NCBI RefSeq assembly: GCF_000003815.2
Contig: NC_049980.1
Coordinates: 13,872,638 to 13,936,637 of the forward strand
Length of the DNA: 64,000 bases
Direction: 5' to 3'
Source: Branchiostoma floridae
Taxonomy: Eukaryota; Chordata; Leptocardii; Amphioxiformes; Branchiostomatidae
This document shows, in pieces, positions 1 to 12,900 of this stretch. The notes beneath the pieces were generated by a model. It had not been told where the DNA came from. It searched no databases and worked only from the letters and a program-made list of their open reading frames with translations. Numbering within the stretch: position 1 is the stretch's first letter; every line of letters begins with the position of its first letter. The position numbers and the translations under genes were made by a program.

Positions 1-976
1 CTAGAATGTAATGTGTTTGTATAGATTCAAAATGGTTCTACATTTACCTAAGGACCAACTGGTCAATGTGGCCACCTTTTGGTGGTCCCTTAGATAATTT
101 TATAATTTATCTTGTAATCATGCATTAAATCAATATTTTATCATCTATGATTGTACAGTGCACATTTTTTTACCTAGACATCTGCTAATAGTAATAATGA
201 TTTTCTATCAGCAATGCATAGTTTATGCTTGTAAGACAACATACTTCATCAACAAGCTTCTTTCATTCTTGTCAATAAATGATATTTCCTCTCTTCACTG
301 CTTTTCTGGAAATACAGCTCAGATCGGTATGTTTTTGTTGTTGTTGTTGCATGCCACCACTTGTTTGTGCTTAACTCACTCCATGTAGATAACACTGGTC
401 TGTTTAGTATTGTTTCATTTCATCTACATGCACATGCGCAGAGCCCTACATTTTTTATATATACCATAACGTACATGCCAGTTCAGTGCAGTTATTAAAT
501 TCATATAGCACCACTACTATTTTGTAACCATTTGCCAAAGCACCCACAAAAACAGAGCAATCTGACCCATGGGAGGGGTAGTACCTACCAAATGTAGGTG
601 ATGCAGAAATGCAGCAGAATACACCCCAAGAAACACACATTTCAGTGAAAAATGTGCTAGAAGTTGAGAATACGTTTTGTCCACAAACACTGCCAGATGA
701 TAAGAAGGTAAATTCCAATGTTCCAATTCGTATTTTCAAATTTTCAGCATTACTATATGCAATGTACTGGCACATTCTATCTATTCTATAGCCCATGGGA
801 TACAAGGCTTGTGGGATACCATAAGGTACAGTCTAGTTTGAGACAACCATACGGAACATTATGATCTAATAATGAAGGCTCTGGTATGACATGAGAACTA
901 ATTCTTGGATAAGTACATGTATAGATGTGTATCAGTCATTCCCAATTGAAGCAGAATTTGATATGACTCCTTATAG
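1..976. other. IFT172 intron sequence before the first recognised exon
   Basis: AT-rich sequence with short open frames only. None matches the WD40 residues that should precede exon 977-1064, so I treat it as intron. The acceptor used for that exon is TTATAG at 971-976. Confidence 0.6.
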
Positions 977-3900
977 CACCTCTGGAAAGGGCATCCTGTC
1001 TGGCCATGCTGACGGCTCTATTGTCCGCTACTTCTTTGATGATGAGGGAACTGGAGATTCACAGGTATGACTTACACCATTATAGACTTCAAGGGATATT
1101 GACATGTACTGACCTTCTTTGAATTGTAATGATAATTTTCTGTAAGCTGTTTCAGGATGTAACATCATTACATCAAGTCTCCTGAGTGAAACTATATCAC
1201 AAACAAAATTTGCTTTCAATAATTTTGCTTTCAACATCCAGGTGCCTTTGTTAAGAGCACAACATTGTACATTGTTAGGGATTTGAACCCAGTACCTTTA
1301 TTTTGATTTAGATTTTGAGTCAATACCTTGCTACTTTTTTCTTATAAACCTCTAGTAGGTAAAGCTGAACTTCCTGTAATTTACAGAAAAACAGTTCGGA
1401 ATCCATGTAACTCAGTTACCTTTCCATCCACAGGGAAAGATCTGCACCCACGGGTGTCCTCCGTACGCCCTGGCCTGGGCTGCCAACAGCATCATGGTGG
1501 CGGGATGCGACAAGCGCGTGATCGTGTACGGGAAGGACGGGCGGTCCATCCAGCAGTTTGACTACAGCCGTGATGATGATGAGAAGGAGCTGACCACGGC
1601 TGTGTGCAGTCCCAGCGGACAGTCAGTGGTGGTTGGCAGCTATGACAGGTGAAGTTACCCTTACAGATTAGGCACACTTTTATTCTACAAGGATATCAAC
1701 TGCAAGTTAAAGCTGATATTTTCTCCACTTGGGAAATTTGTACATTATTGAAAAGTTTACAACAACCAGGTAAGTGTAGATCTATGAACAAAATTAGACC
1801 TACATGTACATGTATTCATGAAATAACAAGGTTGTCTTGTACCAGTCAAGTCATAAAGTCAATGGTTTATCAAAGTTTGCACTTTGTCCAAGATTTTAAC
1901 TCTACAATGATCATTACACTAGGCTGCGAGTGTACAACTGGAGCCCCAGGAAGGGCCTGTGGGATGAGGCTAAGCCAAAGGAGATCCCAAACCTCTACAC
2001 CATCACTGCCCTGGCCTGGAAGAGGGATGGGTCCAGGCTAACTGCTGTGAGTACAATGTATATCATTGGTTTGACTGTAATGACTGTATAGAATTGACTT
2101 ATTCAAATGACATTGTAGATTTGTATGTGGTGTATTAGTCACATATATGTATTTGATGGTATCCTTTAATCAAACCTCCTAGTAGTATGATGATATCAGT
2201 GCTGTTTGGAATGACAGTGCCCAGTGCTTATGAATACCTGCAGTTTGACTGCAAACTGCAAGATGGTGCTTTTGTACATTGCTTAGACTTGTGTTTGTGC
2301 CATCATGACAGGGGACACTGTGTGGAGGAGTAGAGCTGTTTGACTGCTGTCTACGTAGGTCCATCTATAAGAACAAGTTTGAGATGACATATGTTGGGCT
2401 AAGTCAGGTAAGAATACAAAACAAACACCTACTGTCATGTTGCTAAACTATTAATTTCAAACAGGACATCTTAAAGAATATGATAGTATATTGTTGTATT
2501 GTTTGTAATGATATGTTTTATTTTCTGCAAAGCTTGGTCATAGAATACCCAGGTGGTCCAATATCTGGACAATTTGCATGTGCCAACATAGCTTGACAGG
2601 TTATGCCAGGTTCCCATGGTGACAGAGAATCGTGTGAGCCCCTATTGGTACTTCTAGGAATAGGAATGGTTTTCTATTGAGCTACATGTATATGGTCATG
2701 AGCTCTTGGCAAGAGGGCCCAATAACTAGCCTCTTAAAGCAAGCAGGATAATTGTGTAGCATAGGCTAGGGTGAGGCTAAATTCGTCTATCGTAACCTGG
2801 GCTTCACTTTCTATTATCTATACTTCCTGTTGGAGAAAGAAGTCATCTCTCAGAAATCACAGCTATGTTACTGGTCCATTGCAGGTCATTGTGAAGAACC
2901 TGTCATCAGGCACCCGTGTAGTCCTGAAGTCTCACTATGGATATGAAATTGAGGAGGTCAAGATCATGGGTAAAGACCGGTTCCTGGTGGCTCACACCTC
3001 CGACACCATCCTCCTGGGGGACCTGAAGACCAACAAGCTCAGCGAGGTGCCCTGGCAGAACACCGGCGGGAACGAGAAGTTCTTCTTTGAGAACGAGACT
3101 GTGTGCATGATCTTCAACGCAGGGGAGCTGACGCTTGTGGAGTACGGAGCCAACGAGATTCTGGGATCTGTCCGTACTGAGTTCATGAACCCACATCTCA
3201 TCAGGTAAATAAGTTCTGGCCTTGATAGTCATTGCAGGTCTTATTCATTTCGAGAACATGATTTTTATATACATTTAATGTACTGATGAATTTGTACAGA
3301 AATGATGCTGACAAACTGAACAGTTAATATCCACTTTCTACTTGTACTGTTGCAGTAGTAACTAACGTAGCAATATTGGTACACTTTGAGTTACCAGTAC
3401 GAGACTGTCAGTACCATGGATTTCATTTACATATAGGTCCAAAATCCTGGTACTATACTACAATAGACCTTCACTCAGACTAAAACAACTTGACTCATTC
3501 CTGCCATGAAGATGAAAATTTAGACTGGACACATGGACCTCTGTACTAGTACATGTACCTGTACCTAATGTTATGTTTGTGTAGGCAGCAGATAGTAATG
3601 TAGTAGAGGTTTCTAGAGACTGAAGATAGGAATGGTTGTGTTTTATCCCCAGTGTTCGGCTGAATGAGAGGTCCATCCAGGGACAGGAGGATAACAAGAA
3701 GATGGCGTATCTGATGGACATGAAGACTATAGCCATCATGGACCTGAACATGGGGTATACCATCTCCTCCATCAGCCATGACTCCAAGATAGACTGGCTG
3801 GAACTCAATGAGACAGGTCGCAAACTTCTCTTCAGGGACAAGAGGATGAGGGTAGGTGTTTGCATGCTTGTTTGATTTGCATAAGTGGTAAACCATCTTT

Positions 3901-6900
3901 TGATGTAGTCAAAGTTCAAAGTTCCTTCCCGCGCCTGATGGCGCATAGGGCAGCGCCCATCTCCGTTTCAGTAGCCCTTGGGCCACACAACGCAATCACT
4001 ACAGCAGAGGGCTAGTCCACTGGTAGTGGTGTGTGTTCAACTTCCATACTCTTTCCCGAATGCTGAGTGCTAAGCAGAGAAAGAAGCATGTACCATTTTT
4101 AAAGTCTTTGGTATGACTCGGCCGGGGTTTGAACTCACGACCTACCGAATGCAAGGAGAACACTCTACCCACTAGGCCATTGCACCTTTTGATGTAACAC
4201 ATAGAAAATACAAGGCTTAGTTTGTAATAAGACTGGACTGTAAATTTGAATGAGCTAAGGAAAGCTTTGTATGTTTCCTTACTTCAGGCCCTTCAGTGTT
4301 CAGAAGAATCTCATGTCTACTAGTGAATACAGGTGTTTGAAAATATGCTTTACCAGATACTGACTGTTTTCTTGTCCCTTTGCAGCTGCACATTTATGAC
4401 CTGGAGTCTCAGGTGAAGACCACCATGCTGAACTACTGCTCCTACGTGCAGTGGGTCCCCAACAGTGATGTGGTGGTGGCTCAGAACAGGGGAAACCTCT
4501 GTGTTTGGTACAACATTGATGCACCAGAGAGGGTCACCATGTTTCCCATCAAGGTAGTTATCATTAGTGCAATAGTGGCACATAATAGTACTCCACCGAT
4601 GCTCAACAGTTGTGTGTGTCAGTGGTGAGAATGATCAGTGTGTACGCTACCAATGTTGTGTCTGTCCTTGGTACTGAATGGTGTTTTATGTTCTTATGAT
4701 GTTGAAGTCTTGTAGAAACTTTGTATTTTTCTATATATCCCTTAAGTTTATAGAATAAGAGACTCGATGTTGATAGTGTCTGTTTTCATGAATAGACAAG
4801 TCGACACTGAATATAGAAGTCAGGTGGTAAGTCATTTACTATGTTATACTTTTTACCTTACCCCTTCCAGGGTGACATTGTTGACTTGGAGCGTAATGAA
4901 GGTAAGACAGATGTGATAGTGAATGAAGGCGTCACCACCATCTCTTACACACTGGACGAGGGACTGATTGAGTTTGGGACAGCCATCGATGATGCAGACT
5001 TTCCAAGGTTAGTCTTTCCACCAGGACAGAAATAGACTTACTCCTTCATACTTTCTTGATCAAAATATTACTAAGCCACTTAAAGCATGCACCCCTGATT
5101 TGAGTTAACTGCCGGACCTGGTAAGCTGCCGGACCCGGTAAGCTGCTGGACCCGGTAAGGCGGCAGATCCGGTAAGCTGCCGGACCCGGTAAGCTGTCGT
5201 ACCCGGTAAGCTGCCGGACCCGGTAAGCTGCCGGACCTGGTAAGGCGGCAGACCCGGTAAGGCGGCAGATCCGGTAAGCTGCCGGACCCGGTAAGCTGCC
5301 GGACCCGGTAAGCTGCCGGACCCGGTAAGCTGTCGTACCCGGTAAGCTGCCGGACCCGGTAAGCTGCCGGACCCGGTAAGCCGGCAGATCCGGTAAGCTG
5401 CCGGACCCGGTATGTTGCCGGACCCGGTAAGCTGCCGGACCCGGTAAGCTGCCGGACCCGGTAAGCTGCCGGACCCGGTAAGCTGCCGGACCCGGTAAGG
5501 CGGCAGATCCGGTAAGCTGCCGGACCCGGTAAGCTGCCGGACCCGGTAAGCTGTCATACCCGGTAAGCTGCCGGACCCGGTAAGCTGCCGGACCCGGTAA
5601 GCTGCCGGACCCGGTAAGCTGCCGGACCCGGTAAGCTGCCGGACCCGGTAAGCTGCCGGACCCGGTAAGGCGGCAGACCCGGTAAGGCGGCTGATCCAGT
5701 AAGCTGCCAGACCCGGTAAGCTGTCGGACCCGGTAAGCTGTCGGACCCGGTAAGCTGCCGGACCCGGTAAGCTGCCGGACCCGGTAAGTTGCCGGACCCG
5801 GTAAGCTGCCGGACCCGGTAAGCTGCCGGACCCGGTAAGCTGCCAGACCCGGTAAGGCGGCAGACCCGGTAAGGCGGCAGATCCGGTAAGCTGCCGGACC
5901 CGGTAAGTTGCCGGACCCGGTAAGCTGCCTTACCCGGTAAGCTGCCGGACCCGGTAAGTTGCCGGACCCGGTAAGCTGCCGGACCTGGTTAATTCCAGAC
6001 CTGGTATGTTACCTCACTTGGTAATATGCCGGACCCAGTAAGCTGCCGGACCCGGTAAGCTGCCAGACTCGGTAAGCTGCCGGACCCGGTAAGCTGCCGG
6101 ACCCGGTAAGCTGCCAGACTCGGTAAGCTGCCGACCTGGTCAGGTACCGGATCCGATAAGCTGCCAGATTCAGTTTCGTGACAGATCTGGTTAGGTACAG
6201 CCTTTTATAAATGCCACCTTCCTGTTTTTCCCAGAGCTGCAGCTTTCCTGGAGTCCCTTGAGATGTCCTCTGAGACAGAAGCCATGTGGAAGACCCTGAG
6301 TAAACTGTCCCTGGAGGCTCAGCAGCTGCACATTGCAGAGCGCTGCTATGCTGCCTTGGGAGATGTAGCCAAAGCCAAGTACCTGCAGGATGTCAACAAA
6401 CTGGCTGAGAAGGCTGCAGAAGACATGGTGAGGGGCTGTTGTTTAGACCGTGTGATGAGTCATCAAGTTTGATACAGGGAACTTGACTTGTTGTTTATGT
6501 GCTGTTTTAACCAGTCAACATACAGGATGATAATTTTCACACCTTTCCACAGAGGCTGCAACCTCTGAGCAACCAACAGCTTGACAAGATCACTCAATGC
6601 ATTGGACAAGGAACAGATTTTTGTTTTGCCTTTTTTAAAACTTTTGCACCTTGTACCATGTTCCAATCATTAAATGAGAGGTTACCTGATCAAATTTCGG
6701 CTGCTCAGTAGTTGCCCAGGGATCTCTGTCTAGTGAAAGAAGGGGCTTACAAATGAAGTAAAAGGCGTTAAATGCATAAAAGTTATACTTTGCACTGTAA
6801 TGGAAGTTCTGAAACTCTCTCTAACACAGGGAGGTGATGGTATGGACCACTATGTGGTGCGTGCTAAGCTGGCCATGCTGGACAAACAGTTTGGTCAGGC

Positions 6901-9900
6901 AGAGGCCATCTACCTGGAGCAGAATGAGATTGACAAGGCCATGGAGATGTACCAGGAGCTGCACAAGTGGGACGAGTCCATCTCCGTGGCTGAGGCAAAG
7001 GTACACAGGATGTGCTGGGATTCTTCTCTCCTAACAACTGCTTTGTTTAACCCTTCCGCTGCTGGATAAAGTTCATTTGCTTTTAAGGATTTTAGGTCTG
7101 GTCTCATTGAGATGGTATTGAGAGTGTTTGTGCTGGCAGATGTATCATAAGACATAATTCTGATCGCCTGTCAGTATCCAAATCTCAAATTTGGTTACAG
7201 TGTTGTCAGTGGCACTATTTCTATTGCCATGTCATCTGTAGATGAACTTCAAACTGCTGGTCTGATCCCTTTAAGAAAGATATCATAGTACTCGTAACTA
7301 CAATCTTATGTTGTACTGTTTGTATATATGCAGCACCACCCAGAGCTGGAGACCCTGCGCAGGAACTACTACCAGTGGCTCATGGACACCAACCAGGAGG
7401 AGAAGGCTGGAGAGGTCAGTAACAAACACTGGTCTAGTTTTGTAGGTGAAGTCAAATCTGGATTTTTTGGAAATTTTTTTCACTTGCATTCTTCAGGCAT
7501 TTGAACAACAACTTTTTTCAACCATGCTTTCCAATGCTTATTTTCAATAGTTTGTAGGCTGATTAGCAATGTTAAAATTGCTGTCCTTGGTACTGAATGG
7601 GTGCTGAATTTGAAGAACAATTTATTTTCCTACAGGCTTTTCAATTTTGATTTTCTATAGTTTGTAGGCTGATTAGCATTGGTAAAACTGTTGTCCTTGG
7701 TGCTGAATGGTTTTCGTCTGGTCAGACATTTGTTTCATTCCTATGACAACAGAAGATTATTGATCTTTATGAAATATTTCCTTGCAAAATATTTAGTTTT
7801 TGTAAATATCTTGCTTTAGTGGAAGTTTCTTGCTGATTGTTTCTCAATAATTATGCAAATGACATCCAATCTATATCTCTATGTTATCTATATATGGTGA
7901 TTCACAGGAATTGAGATAACCTTTGACCCGTTATATCTACAATTCCTGTCAGTGACACCTACGATTTCTAGTCACTCTGATACGTAGTGAGACATGCCTA
8001 GCATATAGAATAATTGACTATGTACAGCAGCACAGTCACACAGGCGGGCGAAAATAATGCCTCCATTCATGGATATAACAAATTCCTGACCAGGGAAAGG
8101 GTCCATGTTGACATTCTAACATCCTGACATTGCAGGTGAAGGAGAACGAAGGAGACTACATCGCAGCCATTAACCTGTACATGAAGGCAGGGTTACCAGC
8201 CAAGGCAGCTCGGCTGGTCACCAGTCACGAGGAGCTGCTGTCCAACACTGACCTGGTGTCCAGGATCGCCAGCGCTCTCATCAAGGGAGAGTTCTATGAG
8301 AGGGTGAGTCTTAGAGATGGATCTACAGGGTTGGTACATGTAGGCCCCGCTGTTTTTGTCACAGTGGTAGGGTTGAATGCTGTAGGAAATAACATACCCT
8401 GGGAAAGGAAAAACTCACATTGTCATTTATGTGCGCTCAGATCCAGCCATATGATAATGTTTGTTATTAATTGGAAAAAAATACTGAAAACTTTGTGATT
8501 CATTACATTTTGTATGCTTTTTTGTTGAGGGTTGCACACTACCTGGGCTTGGTGATCGCTTATCGACCATTTAGCACCCCAAATTATAATTAGATATAGG
8601 TAAATCATAATTAGATTATAACTACATATTGTTGATAGATAATGTACTAAACATGAAATGTTTCTATCCTGTAGGCTGGAGACATGTTTGAACAGATCCG
8701 GCAGAACCAGCGCGCCCTGGAGTGCTACCGTAAGGGCCACGCGTACCGGCGTGCCGTGGAGCTGGCGCGGTCGTCCTTCCCTAACGAGGTGGTGCGTCTG
8801 GAGGAGGAGTGGGGAGACTGGCTGGTCGCACAGAAACAACTGGACGCTGCCATCAACCACTACATCGAAGCTGGGTACATACAATATTGTGTATTATAGT
8901 GGTTAGCTATTGGCAGTGTGTGTGTAAACATTATATCCATTGTATAACTGAAGCTAGATTTATTATTATAACATTCTTTTTATGAACTGAAGATCCAAGA
9001 TTGTACAGTTTCCAAAATAGTATCTCTTGTAACTGTATCCCAAGTCTTTTAAATCTGGAACAGTTAACCTCTTTCAGTACTGTTTCAGTACAGCAACTGT
9101 ACTACAGAATTCTTTCAATTGCAGTTAAAACACTGCAGCTGTATTGCAGCAATACCTCCTTCTCTCTTCTAGAAGTAGAATCCATCACTTCAAGTCCTAA
9201 ACGTGGATAAAGCTATTTTCTACTTTTGTTTTTACTCAGCTGCTCACTGAAGGCCATAGACTCTGCCATCCAGTCCCGCCAGTGGAACAAGGCTGTACAG
9301 ATAGTGGAACTGCAGGATCCGTCTGTAGCAGCCAAGTACTACTACAAGATAGGCCAGCACTATGCCTCCATACAGGAGCTAGAGGTAAGGAAGACAATGT
9401 CAGAAGATTAAAGAAATGTCTGTGCCAAGTCTTAAGTCTTAACATTTTGAAACTGCACCTTCATAGACTAGATTGGTTCAATGGCTAAATGAGTAGAGTG
9501 TTTACCTTAAATTCTGTAGGTCTTGAGTTCAATCACCAACTGAGTCGTACTTTAAAAATGGTACATACTGCTTCTCTACGTATCAATCAGCATTTGTAAA
9601 GAGGAAAACCAGTAGGCCTATGAATATATTGCCTTCAGTTCCTTTTAACTAAGATATTTCCCTTCCTGATGCCCCTAGACTGCAGAGCGGTTCTTTGTGA
9701 AGTCAGGCCACACTAAGGAAGCCATTGAGATGTACACATCCTCTGGCAAGTGGGAGGCTGCACACAAGGTGAGGCAATCATCGATGTACTTATGTGTCCA
9801 TAGAACCTTATAATTTGAACATTATCATTCATGTATTACTGTTGTTAGAGTAAGATTGGAATATATATATCTTTCATAATATGCCCTGTAGTTTGGTGTA

Positions 9901-12900
9901 GTCAACTGTTCCTAAAACATGGATTGTATTTTTGTCCATGTTGCAGCTGGCCATGACATGTATGAAGCCAGAGGATGTGGCAGTGTTGTACATCACACAG
10001 GCACAACAGCTGGAGTCTCAGGGTCGTTACAGGGAGGCAGAGAGGTAAGGACTCAGAAGTCTGGAAACCTTTTTATATGCCAGTTTTGTACATGTAGTTA
10101 AGCGCTTATCAACAAGCTTATGATCAGTCCTCTGATCCTTCTTCTCAAGATCTAATGACTCGAAGTCTAATATGTCATGTCCTCTCAATTACCAATTGAT
10201 AATCACACGTGAACTTTCATTGGAATGTCTGTAAACGTATTATGACATATTGTGTCTTGTGACATATCTGGGCTGTGATAAATGTTCCATATATACATTG
10301 CTTTTCAATTTCACATTAGATTTTGTTGAATAGCATTTGTGGGATTGCTTCAGCCAAACTCTATTGACAAAAAGTCAGAGGATGAATCCCTTGGTACCCT
10401 CTGACTCTGATTTTTTTCAGGACCACAATCATCAATTAATTTTCCTAGGCCTTGGCAGGATGTCAGGCTTTTGTTGACACTATACTTACCGTTTCTCCCA
10501 GGTTGTATATCACAGTGGATGAGCCTGACCTGGCCATCACTATGTACAAGAAGCTGCGTCGCTATGACGACATGATCCGGCTGGTCCGCATGCATCACAA
10601 GGACCTTCTACAGGACACACATCTCCACCTGGCTAAGGTATGGCTTCTTCGGGCCTTGCTTTTGTTATGAAATTTTGCACATTGATTTGTTCAGTAAATG
10701 ATGCATTTGTCAGGTTGCAATTTGGCAGAATTTCTTTTTCTGAGATCCTGATCAGAATCTCTTTCAACAGATATCACCATCAAGATGCTAGAAATATGTC
10801 AGGGTGGTCTCCCATTCATAAATCCTGAGTTTCAAGTCAAACCATTAATCTGCAGAATTGTCAATTCTGACAGAATGCAGTCACTACCCTGACAACATTT
10901 TCTGTCAAACCAGAAGCATAATGTTTGAGACAAATTAGAAAGAATTGGTATGCTTTCTGAATCAACCTACCATTTAACTTCTGAATCATTATTTTCCTGT
11001 CAGACAAAACGGATCAAGGCAATTTGGTGTTTTGACTTTGAATACTGTTTGCTAAAAGAAGTTGAAGTGATCTCAATCCACAGAAAGAATGTTAACCCAG
11101 TCCATTGCAGTCAGCTGAAGATAATCTGTGAATAATCAAGGCTAGTGAATGACTTGAAGAGATACATCCTTGTACCTTTCTCTGTGTGTCCAGGAGCTCG
11201 AGAGTGAGGGTAACTTCCGGCAGGCTGAGCACCACTATCTGGAGGCCAAAGACTGGAAGTCAGCCGTCAACATGTACAGGACTAACGACATGTGGGATGA
11301 AGCATATAGGGTGGGTCCTTGTACTTATCCTCTCAAACTTTTTATATGGGAGAACTTCCAACTTGAAGTTTCTCTTCATTTATGTGGTTTGAATACTTAG
11401 TGGCCTTGAAACCATTGTTGGGAGTTAGTTGTGAAAGATGTCATCTGCTGTTGGCAGTTGGTGGACAAGGTTGGCTGATAGTCTTTAAAAGGTTCTGAAT
11501 GTGTGATGGGGACTTAACTTTGAACATATCATAATTGTTATCCTTCTGTAGCACACAAAGCAGTCAATAAACATTAATTGTTGCCTTTCAAAAATCATCC
11601 ATGCTGCCTGAAAGTCTGTGTAATGTATTGTAACATTGGCCAATAAACCTGTCTTGCTTAGGTTGCCAAGTCTCATGGCGGCCCAAATGCTTCCAAACAA
11701 GTGGCGTACCTGTGGGCCAAGAGTCTGGGTGGAGACTCTGCAGTCAAGCTGCTCACCAAGTTTGGGCTGCTGGAGGCTGCAATAGACTATGCTGCTGAGA
11801 ACTGGTAGGGACGGCTTTTGTACATACGTATATGTTGGCTATTCTGAAGTGAAGTATATTTAGTATATTCAGTGCAGGGGCCTGGGGTGATAAAAGTTGG
11901 CTTGGTCCTCAGTGCTTTTGTGAAAGAGTATGCCATGGAGTTGAAAATGTACCTGTGACTAGCCCCCTACTGTAGTGTCATGTGTCAGCCCAAGGCCATG
12001 GAGATAGGCACTGCCCAGTATGGGGAGGATCTTTAAACTTTTCACTTCAACTTAAGGGTGTACGTGTACATCTAAGAACAGCTCTATGTAAAAAAATGTA
12101 GGATGCGTTACTTACATGATCATCATTGTAAAAGTACTTGCTAGAATTTCTTCATTATTTGCTATGTACAAGTAGCAACTCCTAAGTGCAACATAAAGTA
12201 ATACAATTTGAAAGAATATTGTATTTCTGAATGACTCATGGTATATCTCTGTTATTTCTTAACTAAGAACATATTTGTGAGTCAGATTATTATCAATATT
12301 ACCCTTAGCATAGTTACTAAACCCAGGGTTTCTCCCACAGTGCCTTTGACTTTGCCTTTGACCTTTCCCGGACTGCAATGAAGAACAAATTACCAGAAAT
12401 CCACCTGAAGCATGCCATGTATCTGGAGGATGAGGTAAGATGATCCTTTAAGGACTAACAGTTAATTGCTGGGAACAAAAATTGTTCAAAGATTTCTGAA
12501 AAAAAATCATTATTACCAGAGTGCCCTAAATTGTTCCCCTTTCCATCACTATCACTTCAAATGTTTTGTGTTTTGTAGAATTTTTGTCCAAGAAACTATT
12601 CATGTACCAGTCTTCTTTTTTGTGACATTTCCACTTTTCTCTGTGTTTTGTTTTCTGTGACAGGGCAAGTTCAAGGAGGCAGAGGCAGAGTTTGTCAGAG
12701 CAGGAAAACCCAAGGAGGCTGTGTTGATGTAAGATGTGCTTTTAAAGCAGTTCATTACACGAAGAATTAATTTTAATGTTACTGACTTTTGAAAATTAAT
12801 ATTGTGGTATACTTACACTTAATACAAATTACATTCTTATTGACAATCAATGGTACAGTCACATATTGCATCAAAATTTTATGATTGGTTTGATTAATAG

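Noticed and set aside
4110-4185. tRNA gene suggested by A- and B-box sequences
   Set aside because: The cloverleaf is not complete and the sequence continues into a SINE body bounded by an 11-bp target duplication. The same reasoning applies to the heads near 9475, 21008 and 44115.
5105-5557. Antisense open frame of 150 codons with a 17-residue repeat ([10 protein letters not shown]-type)
   Set aside because: It is the reverse strand of the 17-bp minisatellite; a 17-bp period keeps a frame open by chance. It sits in an intron, has no promoter or splice context, and is not protein-like.
5107-6150. Possible CRISPR array
   Set aside because: The 17-bp units are contiguous with no unique spacers, and the host is a eukaryote.
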